Shown: piece by piece, positions 1 through 12,385 of the stretch
Layout: the number at the start of each line of letters is the position of its first letter
Position numbering within the stretch: position 1 is the stretch's first letter
NCBI GenBank assembly: GCA_945859605.1
Contig: OX243824.1
Coordinates: 25,062,814-25,126,813, forward strand
From: Lumbricus rubellus
Taxonomy: Eukaryota; Annelida; Clitellata; Crassiclitellata; Lumbricidae
Reading direction: 5' to 3'
DNA length: 64,000 nucleotides
Translations under genes and position numbers: made by a program
The notes under the pieces: model-generated
The model's input: only the letters and a program-made list of their open reading frames with translations
Told to the model about the DNA's origin: nothing
The model's database searches: none

Positions 1-345
1 AGGAGGGATGGAGACAGAGAGACAGAGAGAGGGCGAGAGCGGAGCAGGCAGGCAAATAGATAGACAGACAGAGAGACAGACAAAGGCAGACAGTGGGAGA
101 TTCAGACAGGCAGACAAAGAGACAGTGAGAGACAGAGAGACACAGAGAGAGACAGACAGAGACAGACAGACGGAGACGGATAGACAGACAGAGACATAGA
201 GAAACAGACAGACAGGCAAATAGAAAGACAGACATACTGACAGAGAGACTGAGAGAAGCAGAGATAGAGTGTGTTTGTGTGACATGTGTGTTTATGCGAT
301 AATATATATATATATATATATATTATGTGTATATATCATATATAT

Positions 346-380
<35 letters not shown>

Positions 381-468
381 TACAGACAGAGACAGAGAGA
401 CAGAGAGCCAAAGACAGACATACAGATAGACAGACAGAGCCACACATAGAGACAGAGAGAGACAGAGA
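1..468. repeat. GACA/GAGA-type satellite with internal AT tract
   Basis: The whole stretch is built from GACA, GAGA and CAGA words with occasional GCAAATAGA and GTGTGTTTGTGTGACA interruptions, plus an (AT)n tract near 301-325 and GATA-like runs near 345-390. The spacer around 268-298 recurs at about 9717 and 10060, so this block belongs to the same complex satellite as 8727-10440. Reading frames here (Arg/Asp/Thr/Gln repeats) are artefacts of the repeat. Confidence 0.9.
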
Positions 469-703
469 CATAGGCTTACGAGGCGGGGGGTCTAGGGGGG
501 AGGCAAATGCCCTCCAAATTTCGGGCAAATCTGTTTTTTCGGGCAAGCAGACCCGGAAAAACACGAAAAAATAGTATTTTCACGATATATTTCAACTTTT
601 TTGTCTGGGAAAAATAATATTTCCCACCACGAGATTTATTTTTCGGGCAGAGGCAAAATCTTTGACCCCCCCCCCCACTGCTGAAATCTCCCGTACGCCT
701 ATG
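469..703. mobile_element. hAT-type MITE, family CATAGGC..GTACGAGGCGGGG (copy 1)
   Basis: The terminal inverted repeats read CATAGGCTTACGAGGCGGGG on the left and the inverse of CATAGGCGTACGGGAG on the right. The flanking octamers are GACAGAGA and GGCAGAGA (7 of 8 match), as expected for the 8-bp target duplication of hAT elements. Two relatives are at 34645-34825 and 62858-63032. All three end next to a C-rich run followed by CACTG or CACCG. There is no transposase. Confidence 0.65.
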
Positions 704-1508
704 GGCAGAGACATACAGAGACAGAGAGACAAATCCCCACCGCACAGAAGCTGCGTGCGTGCAGCATCCGTGTTATCAGTTGCACTCACAACTGCGGTTA
801 TAATGAGCATGCTGCTTTGTTTAACTAAACATGTCAAAACTAAGATGTCTCTTTAAGCTTTTGTTTACGAGTATTCATGACTTCATCCACGCTGTGCGTG
901 TCATGCGGTGCATAGACGTGGCAGAATTTCAATGCAACGACAAAGATCATTAGCAGCATTGTCTTCATCCTTTAGGCTACACGGTGCACAGAATATGTGC
1001 GCATTTGTAATAGGCTATTTACAACGTATGCACATTCAGTATGAGAATATTTTTGTGGAAACATCAGACCATGATCCACGTGTAGTTTGGAGTGCAATGA
1101 ATACTTTATTGTGGGCCCTAAGAAAAACTGGGGTTTGAAAGCTCTAACCCGGCAATTCTCTTTGTTTACATTTAATTGAATTAAACATAGCATTTTACAG
1201 AGACTGGTTTTGTAAGCTATGACAAAAATTTAGCTTAAATTAATTTGTGTCAGAGTGAGATGTAAACTGAATCGTGAATCATCGTGATGGATACTGCTGA
1301 ATCTTGATGGGTCCTGCTATACTAACCTCGTAGGAGTACATGTACGTAGGACAGGATTGCTGAATAGCCGAAGATATTCTCTGGAGTTACGATTTCTTTT
1401 ATGCTACCAAATGATTATTCTCAACAAAAATACACAAAACAACGAAACCACTGTTCTACTAGATAATTAGACCTTCGTTGTTCTTCCTATGCATACTGAA
1501 CGTTAGAG
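704..1508. other. No recognisable gene
   Basis: A short GACA remnant lies at 704-735. The rest is unique-looking, moderately AT-rich DNA with only short open frames (for example 908-1138 plus) that match nothing I recognise and lack splice context. Confidence 0.5.
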
Positions 1509-2031
1509 TTAGGGGAGAGCGGGGCGAGACGCCCCTACGGGGTAAGATGCCCACCCCTCGTATTTTCATAGTTTAGCGTTCCAAACAAGTTTTAAGCAAG
1601 TATAGACTATTTCCTGACACAGCCTCATGCATATTAATATCAGTATTTGCGATATTAAAGCTGTTGGACAGTCAGTATAACTAAACGTCTGTTATTAGGG
1701 GTTCTGCTGTATAAAGCTCCTAACAGTTCGACATAGTTTTCAGATTAGCAGAATCATTTTTCAACAAAGTCATAAATCTGGTGTGCTTAGTAACCACTTG
1801 CGAACTTTATGCTGGAATTAATTTTCGGTTTATATATGGACGATAATTTAGAATCATTTTGTATTGCAACCTCCCATTCGGGGGCAAAACGCCCTGGGCA
1901 TCTTGCCCCCTTGGGCATCTTGCCCCGTCATCACATTTGTATTTAGTAAACAAGGTCCGTGTAGGTTACTAATAGTCATGTTGTAGAGTGTTATCAGTCT
2001 ATTGTGGTTGTTTTTCTATTAGTGAGGGTTA

Positions 2032-2190
2032 GATAGGCTACTGTAGGCCTATACAAGAGAAACCCGATCGTGGAATAATATTCCACAATCGGGTTTCTCT
2101 TGTGTAGGCCTATACAAGAGAAACCCGATCGTGGAATAATATTCCACGATCGGGTTTCTCTTGTATAGGCCTACTGTACAGTAGCCTATC
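2032..2190. repeat. Two tandem near-perfect palindromes inside a larger inverted repeat
   Basis: A palindrome centred on TGGAATAATATTCCA, with arms running through AACCCGATCGTGG and AGAGAAACCC, occurs twice in tandem (about 2043-2110 and 2105-2175). The pair is enclosed by GATAGGCTACTGTA and its inverse TACAGTAGCCTATC. The first hairpin has one mismatch (ACAATCGGG against ACGATCGGG) and the second is essentially perfect. Each could fold into a hairpin with about 30 paired bases. It has no coding capacity. Confidence 0.85.
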
Positions 2191-2224
2191 CAACCATATT
2201 ATATGGATTGGAACAACTGACACT

Positions 2225-2418
2225 ATGGCACTTGAGAAAGTTAGAAATGGAGAGCTAATTAGCAAGCGGAAGATGCAGTTACTTCATAGAATCCTCAGAA
2301 AAACACTTACTAGACATTAAATGTAATCTTGTTGTAAAGCCAGGACAACTTGGGCGTTATGCCTGCGGTGTTCTTGGCACAGAGGTGCAGAACTTTGCCA
2401 ATGCCATGAGCAGGTCTA
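2225..2418 (+). pseudogene. Pogo-like transposase N-terminus (HTH) fragment
   Basis: From the ATG at 2225 the frame reads ALEKVRNGELISKRKMQ, a helix-turn-helix (Psq-like) signature, and is broken by a stop after TLTRH. A second frame then reads KPGQLGRYACGVLGTEVQNF, which resembles the linker after the HTH in pogo/jerky transposases. A frameshift and at least two stops show that it is dead. The identification is by pattern memory; a profile search with HTH_psq would test it. Confidence 0.5.
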
Positions 2419-3014
2419 ATTAACCCATTTACCGCCGGCATTGCGAACACGCAAAGTACTGCTTAAAAATTGGGGGAAAATTAAAAACCAGAGAAACCTG
2501 CACAAATCCATTTTTTCTTAATTAATGGGTGTTTACTAAGTGCTGTTACCAAATATAATATTATTTATTGACATCTTATTTTTTTTTGATTTTGTCAAAA
2601 TTTGGTCTTTTGGTGTCTGTTTGGGGTTTTTCAGTAATTTTTTCCCCTCATAACACGTCAATATATCCGAAGGGCGAAGCTGTCCGATTGTAATACTAAT
2701 GTGAATAATTAACGTATTTTGTCTATTAAATTTATATCTCATTGTATTCTGAAACCGTAATCTGCGAAATTGTAATGTTCGTTTTCGCAACATCGGCGGA
2801 ATGCGCAATGCGAATTATGTTGCGTTTTGGCAACTTCGGCGGAATACGCTATAAGCTTACGCATTATTGTATTTTATTGTATTGTATCTATAAATTTATA
2901 AAGCGCCTCTCACAGTGCACACCAATCAGAGGCGCTCCCAGTACGTTAGACCAAGAGAAAAAAAATAGTAACTCATATAAACTTATTTGAACTTACGATT
3001 GCTTGCAAATAAAC

Positions 3015-3540
3015 TACATGGGGTATTCGGCGTTGCCCAGTAAATTTCGTGTTTCTGCCCCACCAGCCCCTACCAGCACGAAATACGGGGCAGAGTGTCC
3101 CTACCAGCTTCCAGACAGCCCCTACCTCTCTGGGGCATCCGGCGTTGACGCAGCACGAAAAGCTTAGGCTTTCCCCGCTCTTGACACCACCCACTACCCA
3201 CTACCCCTCCCTCTCAACCACATCCAGTTTCACGCTCTTCCCACCTCATCCCCAACCAATTCTGAACCCATTCCATCCAGCCCCACACCCTACCCATCCA
3301 CGCCTGCCTCCGCCCTAAAATGCTTCCACCGCTCGGGTGTCCCCAGTGTTATCCATAAAATTTAGGTTTGTGACTACTAACACCAACCGACTTCCCCACC
3401 TCACCAACACTCCCACCCAACCCACAACCATCTCACCCACCTCACCAGACCTCACCACACCCCCACCTCACCAGTCATCACCTAACTCGCTCTCACTCCA
3501 CGGAGTCCCCATCCTCGCTCTGAAGTAACCGGCGCTACCA
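3015..3540. repeat. C-rich low-complexity tract
   Basis: The plus strand is strongly C-rich and G-poor, with irregular CCCCACC, CTACCA and CACCTCAC words. The open frames at 3049-3318 and 3337-3528 (Pro/Thr/His-rich) follow from this composition. It interrupts the presumed pogo relic. Confidence 0.7.
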
Positions 3541-3979
3541 ATGAAATTTCCAGGTAGAAGTTTTTGTTCACCCAGAAACCCAGTGCCCACCCCGTAGAGT
3601 GGGGAGACTGCATTGTTCAATATGTGCACATCAGCACGGTAAGGACTAAGGTATAAGGTTTAAGGTCTCTTTCACCAAGAGCTGAAAGATCTCGAGTCGA
3701 AAGTGCAAAGTAGAATCAGCTACTATTCGTACCTCATCACCTTACAAGAATTTAGTTACGCAGAGAGAAGAAAAAATCTAAGAAACTTGAAAACGTGTTT
3801 GCACGAGAAACTTCTAAAGAAGTAACTAAATCAAAAAAGGATAACTCTACAAGTGGACCTAAGGCTAATAATAAGAGAGTATGCCATGAGAACAGAAACC
3901 GAAGACCTGAAAATTATGTGTACTGAAGTCTATAAGCCTAAAGCACAAGACGAGTATACTTAGGAAAGGAAGAAAGCTG

Positions 3980-4175
3980 ATGGTCTCCACAAGTCCGAAT
4001 TTCACTCCAGATGTACAGGTGGTGGGATTCTTTAGCAGAGCATGGCAGATATTCAACTGAACTCTTGGTGGATATGGCCTGTAGTAAGTGCAAAACGTTG
4101 TTTTACGAGGTTTGTGCTGAAGCGAAAGGCGTATTTGATGATGATTTCTTTCTCTGTGCTGAATGTGTGGAGTAG
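3980..4175 (+). pseudogene. Transposase C-terminal PHD-like zinc-finger fragment
   Basis: An open stretch ends at a TAG (4173-4175) and contains ACSKCKTLFYEVCAEAKG followed by FFLCAECVE. The C-x2-C...C...C-x2-C spacing with an aromatic before the third cysteine resembles the PHD-like finger at the C-terminus of pogo/jerky transposases. A stop at 3975-3977 closes the frame upstream. It is consistent with the HTH fragment at 2225-2418 as parts of one dead element. Confidence 0.45.
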
Positions 4176-4499
4176 ACATCAAGTACGAATTTTGCTGCGC
4201 CACAGGCCTTGTGAAACCATGCTTTGCTTTAGCAAAAAGTCAAACTGCTAGGTTCATAGCATGAAAGAGGTCTATACTAAAAGCAGTAGGCCTAAATCTG
4301 TTTACATACCACTGATACCAGGTATGTTGTGAACAACAAAGCGTTTGAAATTTCATTGGATATATACAATTATAGGCCCTACATGTGTTTTTGTCAATGG
4401 GGCAAAAGGCCCACCCATGGGCATCTTGCCCCATGCATGGGGCAGTATGCCCATTTTGAGGTCATGCATTTTTCTTGTCTAAATATTCATTAATTAATA

Positions 4500-4905
4500 A
4501 AAATGACGCTTTAGATATAGAAGCTGTATCAGGGTATTTTCATAGCTGAAATAGAAGCTGGATTAATTAAAGATGCATTACAAATGAAGGTTGGTTTAAG
4601 AAATCTTACGGCTAAAATTGAAGCTGGATACATCATGAAACACATGAATGAAAGACATCAATCTATCTTCCATTTCTCAAGCATTTTTTTCGCTAATCCA
4701 GCTTTCTTTTCTCACGTTTTTTTCATCACTAAAGCTGTATTTCAGGCTTTTTTCAGCCACTAAAAAGGCATCCACCCTCTATTTCAGCAATAAAGTACCC
4801 TCGTCCAGCTTCAATTTATCCATACCGTTTTGTCCGTACCATTTTGTCCGTACCTTTTTGTCCGTACCATTTTGTCCGCTATCATTTTGTCCCAGAACCC
4901 TCCAA
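4500..4905. repeat. Degenerate inverted repeats and a 14-bp tandem repeat
   Basis: GAAGCTGGAT words around 4550-4630 are answered by inverse ATCCAGCTT words around 4695-4815. At 4820-4905 a short tandem repeat, GTACCATTTTGTCC, runs about six times with drift. The open frame at 4648-4926 (Phe/Ser/Leu-rich) is not thought to be a gene. Confidence 0.6.
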
Positions 4906-5155
4906 CAGGCATGGGGACAGAATTGAAATCAGTTTGAACAGTGCTCAGGTCTCCGAATTATGCAATATCCTGACCGTACCATATGGCTTTATTTTCATTG
5001 CAAATTTTCTAGTTCGGAATTTTGATGAGCTGTCGTGAATGCCAAATGAATTAAAGACAACAAGTCCTCAAAATTTAAACAGGTGTGCTTAGATATCGAC
5101 TCGTTGAATCGATGCCCTGAACGTATGGAATAGCAACCGAGTACATGTAGATTTG

Positions 5156-5333
<178 letters not shown>

Positions 5334-5410
5334 TCATAGCAGAATTGTAACATAACTAAAATGTAATATCTGGGGAAAAGGCGTTTTCCTTAAGTCACCA
5401 ACTGCGTGCG

Positions 5411-5631
<221 letters not shown>

Positions 5632-5639
5632 GCTACGAC

Positions 5640-5815
5640 TATTATTATTATTATTATATTATTATTATTTTATCAACATCGTCATCATTATATTCCATTA
5701 AAAACAGAGTACTACGGCCTCGTCGAGCCCAGGCATGCGATGACGTTGAATCGCTGTACTGTTACAGATATCTTCAGGAACAGGAAGAAGGTTTCTTGAG
5801 GGTCTTCCGTAACGC
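5640..5815 (-). mobile_element. Non-LTR retrotransposon 3' fragment, copy 0, with (AAT)n tail
   Basis: On the minus strand 5815-5697 encodes a decayed piece reading TEDPQETFFLF then QRFNVIACLG, which aligns with the extreme C-terminus of the longer copies to the right. It is followed by an (AAT)n/(AATA)n tail at about 5640-5692. The 5' end is truncated directly against the tail of copy 1. Confidence 0.7.
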
Positions 5816-5824
5816 GTGACAATC

Positions 5825-5899
<75 letters not shown>

Positions 5900-6606
5900 A
5901 TTATAACACAATCATTTATTGAAAAACAAAACAAACTTGAAACCGGACTAATAATAGAAAAGTGCTCAAGCGTAGAGAGCATTGATATCGTCCCCGGGGA
6001 GTGGTGCAAAAGTACCCCTATAAGCAACTGCATTGAAACGTTGTGTGCAAATAGAAAGTCTCTGGAAGAGGTAGACAGTTTCTCTTGGGTCACCGGAAAC
6101 AGCGGCACAACGGCGGCCCAACTCTAATAAAAATTTCCGACCCGCGCTATTGATGGGACCCAATGTTTCAATTGCAATTGGTACAAACTCGTGGGAGACA
6201 GAGTATTTGTTACACTTTCGATCCGCCGCATGTTCGGCAGCACCTCCGGATACAGTAGATGACAGATGTAGATAGGAGACAGCACAAGTGTGGATGGCTG
6301 TGAAATCCCATGCGATGTATTTTCCTCTGGCCCATGGGACGAGGGTGGCTCCGTCTGGTCTTTTCCCGTCCGTTCTTATCAGGCCTGGAGGCTCCTTAGA
6401 ACTAGGAATGTTCGCCTTCGCAAGTGCCCTCCACACCAAGTCGTTGACCGCAAAGTGTCGGGCCGTTCTTCCAGATGATCGTCTGCAGACCAACCCGTGG
6501 TGTCCTCTTGAGTCGGCGGTCTCTCCGCACTGACACTGGTGTGGTGTACACAGGTCCAAACCCAGGCGCAGTCCAACGGCAACCCGAATTGCCTCGTTGC
6601 TTAGAT
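5825..6606 (-). mobile_element. Non-LTR retrotransposon 3' fragment, copy 1, with (AAT)n tail
   Basis: The minus-strand frame stays open from about 6606 to the stop at 5966 and encodes the C-terminal part of a retrotransposon polymerase. In order it shows a cysteine/histidine knuckle (CQCG...H...C), ARHFAVND, KRPDG then WDFT, and the terminal block LFQRLSICTQRFNAVAYRG. A 3' UTR of about 65 bp and an (AAT)n tail (5825-5897) follow. The knuckle, an RH..ND motif, and PD followed by a later D is the order seen in restriction-like-endonuclease elements (R2, R4/Dong, NeSL, Hero), so this is probably a member of that group. The 5' end is truncated upstream of the knuckle. No start codon is meaningful. 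Confidence 0.75.
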
Positions 6607-6607
6607 C

Positions 6608-6664
<57 letters not shown>

Positions 6665-7082
6665 CATTATTATTAATATTAATATTATTATTATTATTAT
6701 TATACTAATTATTGTTTAAAAACTAGTCCGGAATTTTCAGGCCTCGTCTTCAGGGTTTGAACAGAAAGAGCATCGGAAGGCCACGGCATTAAAGCGCTGG
6801 ATTGAAATCGACAAACGCTGGAAGAGAAAGCAAGTTTCTCTAAACTCCCTTGAAAATTCGGAAAGACGTCTTCCAAGATCTTTGATGAAAACAAGACCGC
6901 TTTCGTTGATTGGACCTAGGGTCTCGAAGGCCAGCGGTACAAATAAGTAGGTTTTGGACAGTTCACTGTACTTCGCATTCTTTCTGGTGGCAGCTAACTC
7001 AGCCGCCGCTCCAGCTGCGCCCGATGTTGAGCTAAGGTAAGATGGAGCCACGGTGTCCGTCACTGTAACATCCCAATCTCTG
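6605..7082 (-). mobile_element. Non-LTR retrotransposon 3' fragment, copy 2, with (AAT)n tail
   Basis: The minus-strand frame starts truncated inside the endonuclease core (DWDVTVTDTVAPSYL) at about 7078 and runs open to the stop at 6709. It contains FVPLAFETLGPI, GRRLSEFSREFRETCFLFQ and SIQRFNAVAF. A short 3' UTR leads into an (AAT)n tail at 6605-6705. The truncation point abuts the tail of copy 3. Confidence 0.75.
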
Positions 7083-7084
7083 TC

Positions 7085-8395
7085 TTATTACTATTATTAT
7101 TATTATTTATTATTATTAATATTTATTATTATTTTAATATCTTCAAGAAAACATATAAATAACAGGAAATACAATAAACTAGAAAAATTATAGCTATTGT
7201 CACATGTCCTCTGGCTTCGGCTCAGCTAAAGTGCCTCGAAAGGCCACCGAATTGAAGCGTTGAACAGTTACAGAGAGTCGTTGAAACAGAAAACAGGTCT
7301 CTCTCAGTTCACCAGATGAAACAGTAAGCATGCGGCCTAAATCTGAAAAAAGTTTAGTCCATCAGAGCAAATTGGACCTAAGGTTTCAAGGGCTAAAGGG
7401 ACAAAGAAATGTGTGTTCAGAAGAGCGACGTATTTGCTGTTTTTTTCTCTCTGTTGCTATCTCGGCTGCCGCGCCCGCCGTCGAAGCCGTGGCCTGGATG
7501 TATGAAGGTGCAAGGGTATCTACTACAGTCACATCCCACACAAGATGGCGACCCGTACGCCATGGAATCATGGTCAGACCGTCTGGTCTTCTGCCATCCG
7601 TGCGTAAGAAACCTGGAGGTACTTTTATGGATGGAATTCCAGCTTTTGAAAGGGAGCGGTATACAATGTCGTTGATGGTGTTATGCCGAGCAATCCGTCC
7701 GAAGCCGAGAGAGCAAGACAGGCCGTGGCTGCCTCTGGCGTCAATTTGGGCTCCGCAAGCGCAAGTGTGAGGTTCACATATTGCGGCTCCCAGTCGCAAA
7801 CCGACGGCCACTCGAACGTCCTCGTCGTCAAGTCGAAGTCCACATGCGGTTATCGGTAAAGCGTGGAGCCAGTCGCTAGCGTGGGGCGATGAGACTGCTT
7901 TCAGACGCGCGATGTTATATGCATCAATAGTGTTTTCAAGAAGGGACTTTGCAGTTTTCTCTAACAGAGGCATGTCCCATGACGCTTGCTGATGTGTGGG
8001 CATGATTCCTGCTTCATCAAATTCTGTTTTGGAGCGCCACTCGGTCGTCATGGTTTGAAAGTGTGAGTCCGGTTCGATGTTAAGAGAGCTCAAAATGAGA
8101 GTCTGGAGGGGGAGAGTGCTTGCAGCTGAAGCAAGAAAGGCTGGAAGTGCTAGCGAAGACGCTCTCCGAATCCCCAGACCACCCATCTTTATGGGCAATG
8201 AGGCTTGTGTCCATTGATCATCGTTAAGAGAAATGTTCAGGATCTTTTCTAATCCTTGTCGTAGTGACGAATCATATGTCTCCAACTCTAGGTGTTTGTC
8301 GCTGGGATGGCATCGGAGGGTATAAATCATTTTAGGCGCACCCAGAGAACTCCTCAAAATCAAGAGTGCGTCCTGCATGGCTATGAGAGTTAATT
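7085..8395 (-). mobile_element. Non-LTR retrotransposon 3' fragment, copy 3 (longest), with (AAT)n tail
   Basis: This is the longest copy. From about 8393 it encodes the post-polymerase region (DALLILRSSLGAPKMIYTLR, later QASLPIKMGGLGIRRASSLA), the zinc knuckle (CACGAQIDARGSHGLSC), ARHNTINDIV, RRPDG and WDVTV, and the terminal block ending near 7205. The frame is open from 8378 to 7386, then shifts within the A/T run at 7441-7447 and again near 7336-7342, after which TVSSGELRETCFLFQRLSV is readable. At least two indels therefore make it inactive. The 3' UTR is about 60 bp with an (AAT)n-like tail at 7085-7140. Reverse transcriptase catalytic motifs are absent because the copy is 5'-truncated. 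Confidence 0.8.
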
Positions 8396-8399
8396 TGTT

Positions 8400-10440
<2,041 letters not shown>

Positions 10441-10497
10441 AGAAAAAAAGAAGAGAGAGAGAAACCATTGTTCTATTTGACGTTTGTTCCTCCCATA

Positions 10498-10795
10498 GGG
10501 GTGCTCGATAGTACAGCGGTTAGCGCGCTGGACTGTCGACCGAAAGGTCGGAGGTTCAAATCCCCGCCGGGGCAGAAATTTGCAACGAGATTTCTGTTCC
10601 ACAAGCACACCTAGCCGACTCAGCTATGATGAGTACACTGACCTCACGGTCATTGGATGATGAGACGGCGAGGGAGAAGATTGGCCACCGCCCTTATATG
10701 CCGAGGCCTTGAAAATGAAGGCGCTAACACTTCATCCCCATTGGCTAGCCCTTCGGGCTAGCTAGACGGGATATCATCATCATCATCATCATCCT
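10498..10795 (+). mobile_element. tRNA-derived SINE with (ATC)n tail
   Basis: The head contains a tRNA A-box-like TAGTACAGCGGTTAGCGCG and a B box GGTTCAAATCC (10551-10561), i.e. an internal Pol III promoter. The cloverleaf is imperfect, so it is not a functional tRNA gene. A tRNA-unrelated body (to about 10735) follows, then a hairpin around GGCTAGCCCTTCGGGCTAGC and an (ATC)n tail at 10773-10795. Confidence 0.75.
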
Positions 10796-12279
10796 CCCAT
10801 GAATACAGAACGTCAGAGTTAAACGTTTCAGCTTATTTGATTAAATACGGAAATTTGACAATTAAACAACAGTCTTCGAATGCCTAAAAATCGGATTTGT
10901 GGTTCGGTCTTGTTCTCGAATAATCGTAAAAATATTCAGGTTCGTTGTGAAGTGCGTGGAAGTTTTGCGCAAAGCCACATGGTTTGTCTATAATAGTGTT
11001 TCCGTTTTGGATTTCTTTTGCTGGTTTTTAGATTCCGGTGTTGCGGTTTTCTTCTGCTTTCTTCTGTTTTAATCAACAGAAAAATAGACAATAATGAATG
11101 GTCATGGTAGGCTAGGTAGCATTCGACCATGGCATCATGCACTTTATTTCTTTTTTTACATCAAGCGCCTTCGTGAGGCTATTGCAAAACGCTAGATAAA
11201 TGTCCATTATACATAATAGGCTATGTTGTTGGCCTAGTGGTCTGGAATGCCATTCCTTTAGAACATGTCCATCACCCTGGAACTCAACCCGAATCATTTA
11301 TCCCGAAACCTAAAGTGTTCTTTTGGGCGCACTGGAATCGGGAGCTCCTCTGAAGCAACACTATGTAACTTTCCGAATGAATCAACGAATGAAATATTAT
11401 TAATCATCGTCTGGTCTGATGATTGTCATCACCATAGGCATCATCTCTGCATAGCAGTGCATAGGCCTATGAGCACTAATGATCACTGTTCAATTGATTG
11501 CTTCCTTCGGACAAAATATCTGGTTGTATGCAGCGCTCGTGAATGAGCTAGTGCCCTGCGCATGGTCTAGACTTTAGAGTGACTAATAATAAGAAGTTTA
11601 GAATTTACCATAGCGATTAATGGTCTTGTTCATCTAGGCTAACTGTCTAACTGTCTTTCTCAGGCACTGGAGTTTATTTTGGCACTTGCTGTCTTCTCAG
11701 TCAATTAGGACTAAACACCTACAATATTAATTACTATGCCTTCTTAGTAAGGGCTACAACCGTCTACTCTTGATCGAGCTGCATAATTGACTTGTCACAT
11801 AACACGGATGTAGACTGAGTCTAGATTAATCTTGCTTAGGGGTCTGGACAGCCTGGAAAATGATGTCCGTCATGAAGAAAGTCATCAATGGTTTGAATAA
11901 TTCACCAGTATAAATTTATAGGTAAGTCCACCTATTTAAAATGATGACTAGGCCTACCTAGAAGATGTTGTTGTTTTTTGGCATTGTAGCACAATCTAAG
12001 GACTTCTACAGTGTTATTGTCGATGCTGAGCAATGATCTTCATGGGGTGCCACCAGATGTTCATTGATTGATTGATTTATTTATTTCATTGATAGCTTGA
12101 TTGTTTGATTGATTGATTGCATGAACACAAGCCTTCAAAATCAAGCTTAGTTAGATGGTAGTTTCCGGTTAATGCCCAATTTTGTCCATGGTAGGCCTAT
12201 AATAATGCATAGCAAATAGTAGATTAAATTATTATTAATCAAAAACACGATAATATATTTTCAAGATTCTCTAGTTCAC
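10796..12279. other. No gene recognised; possible location of SDCCAG8 3' exons
   Basis: The terminal exon(s) of the minus-strand SDCCAG8-like gene should lie at or left of here, because exon 12 ends in phase 2 at a good donor. I could not identify a convincing coiled-coil exon. A basic minus-strand frame (10936-11142) is unassigned. A dispersed motif (CAGCGCTCGTGAAT...) is at 11531-11560. Confidence 0.4.
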
Positions 12280-12385
12280 CTTGATTGTCGAAGGCGACGT
12301 TTGACTCTGCAATATTTCTTCTTCAGTTTCTTAACAAGAGTCGTCTGCTGCTGAATGACGTCATCTCGATCTCTCAACGCTTGTC
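12280..12385 (-). CDS. SDCCAG8-like exon 12
   Basis: The acceptor is CTGTTTTTTATGGCAG|GA and the donor is CAATCAAG|GTGAAC. It enters in phase 1 and leaves in phase 2. It encodes GQALRDRDDVIQQQTTLVKK and a basic continuation LKKKYCRVKRRLRQS, close to the SDCCAG8 C-terminal coiled coil. If the donor is not used, a TGA follows immediately (RQSR stop), which would give a shorter C-terminus than the human protein. A hAT MITE starts only 25 bp upstream of the acceptor in transcript direction. Confidence 0.7.

Larger units (their letters stand above)
1509..4455 (+). mobile_element. Relic of a pogo-like DNA transposon with GGGGCAAGATGCCCC-type ends
   Basis: The left end (1509-1560) contains GGGGCGAGACGCCCC and GGGGTAAGATGCCCA. 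A second palindromic block lies at 1878-1928, and the right end (4397-4455) has inverted copies around GGGCATCTTGCCCC. Between them are two decayed plus-strand pieces of one type of transposase: an N-terminal Psq-like helix-turn-helix segment (2225-2418) and a C-terminal cysteine-rich PHD-like finger (3980-4175). This order and orientation is typical of pogo/jerky-type transposases, so the span is read as one rotted element whose middle was lost or overwritten by the C-rich tract at 3015-3540. No clear target duplication is visible. The two blocks could instead be separate related elements. Confidence 0.5.

Noticed and set aside
7330..7770. Plus-strand frame of 146 codons
   Set aside because: Antisense to the non-LTR polymerase fragment (copy 3).
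10498..10575. Functional tRNA gene
   Set aside because: Pol III boxes are present, but acceptor and T stems do not pair well and a SINE body and tail follow.
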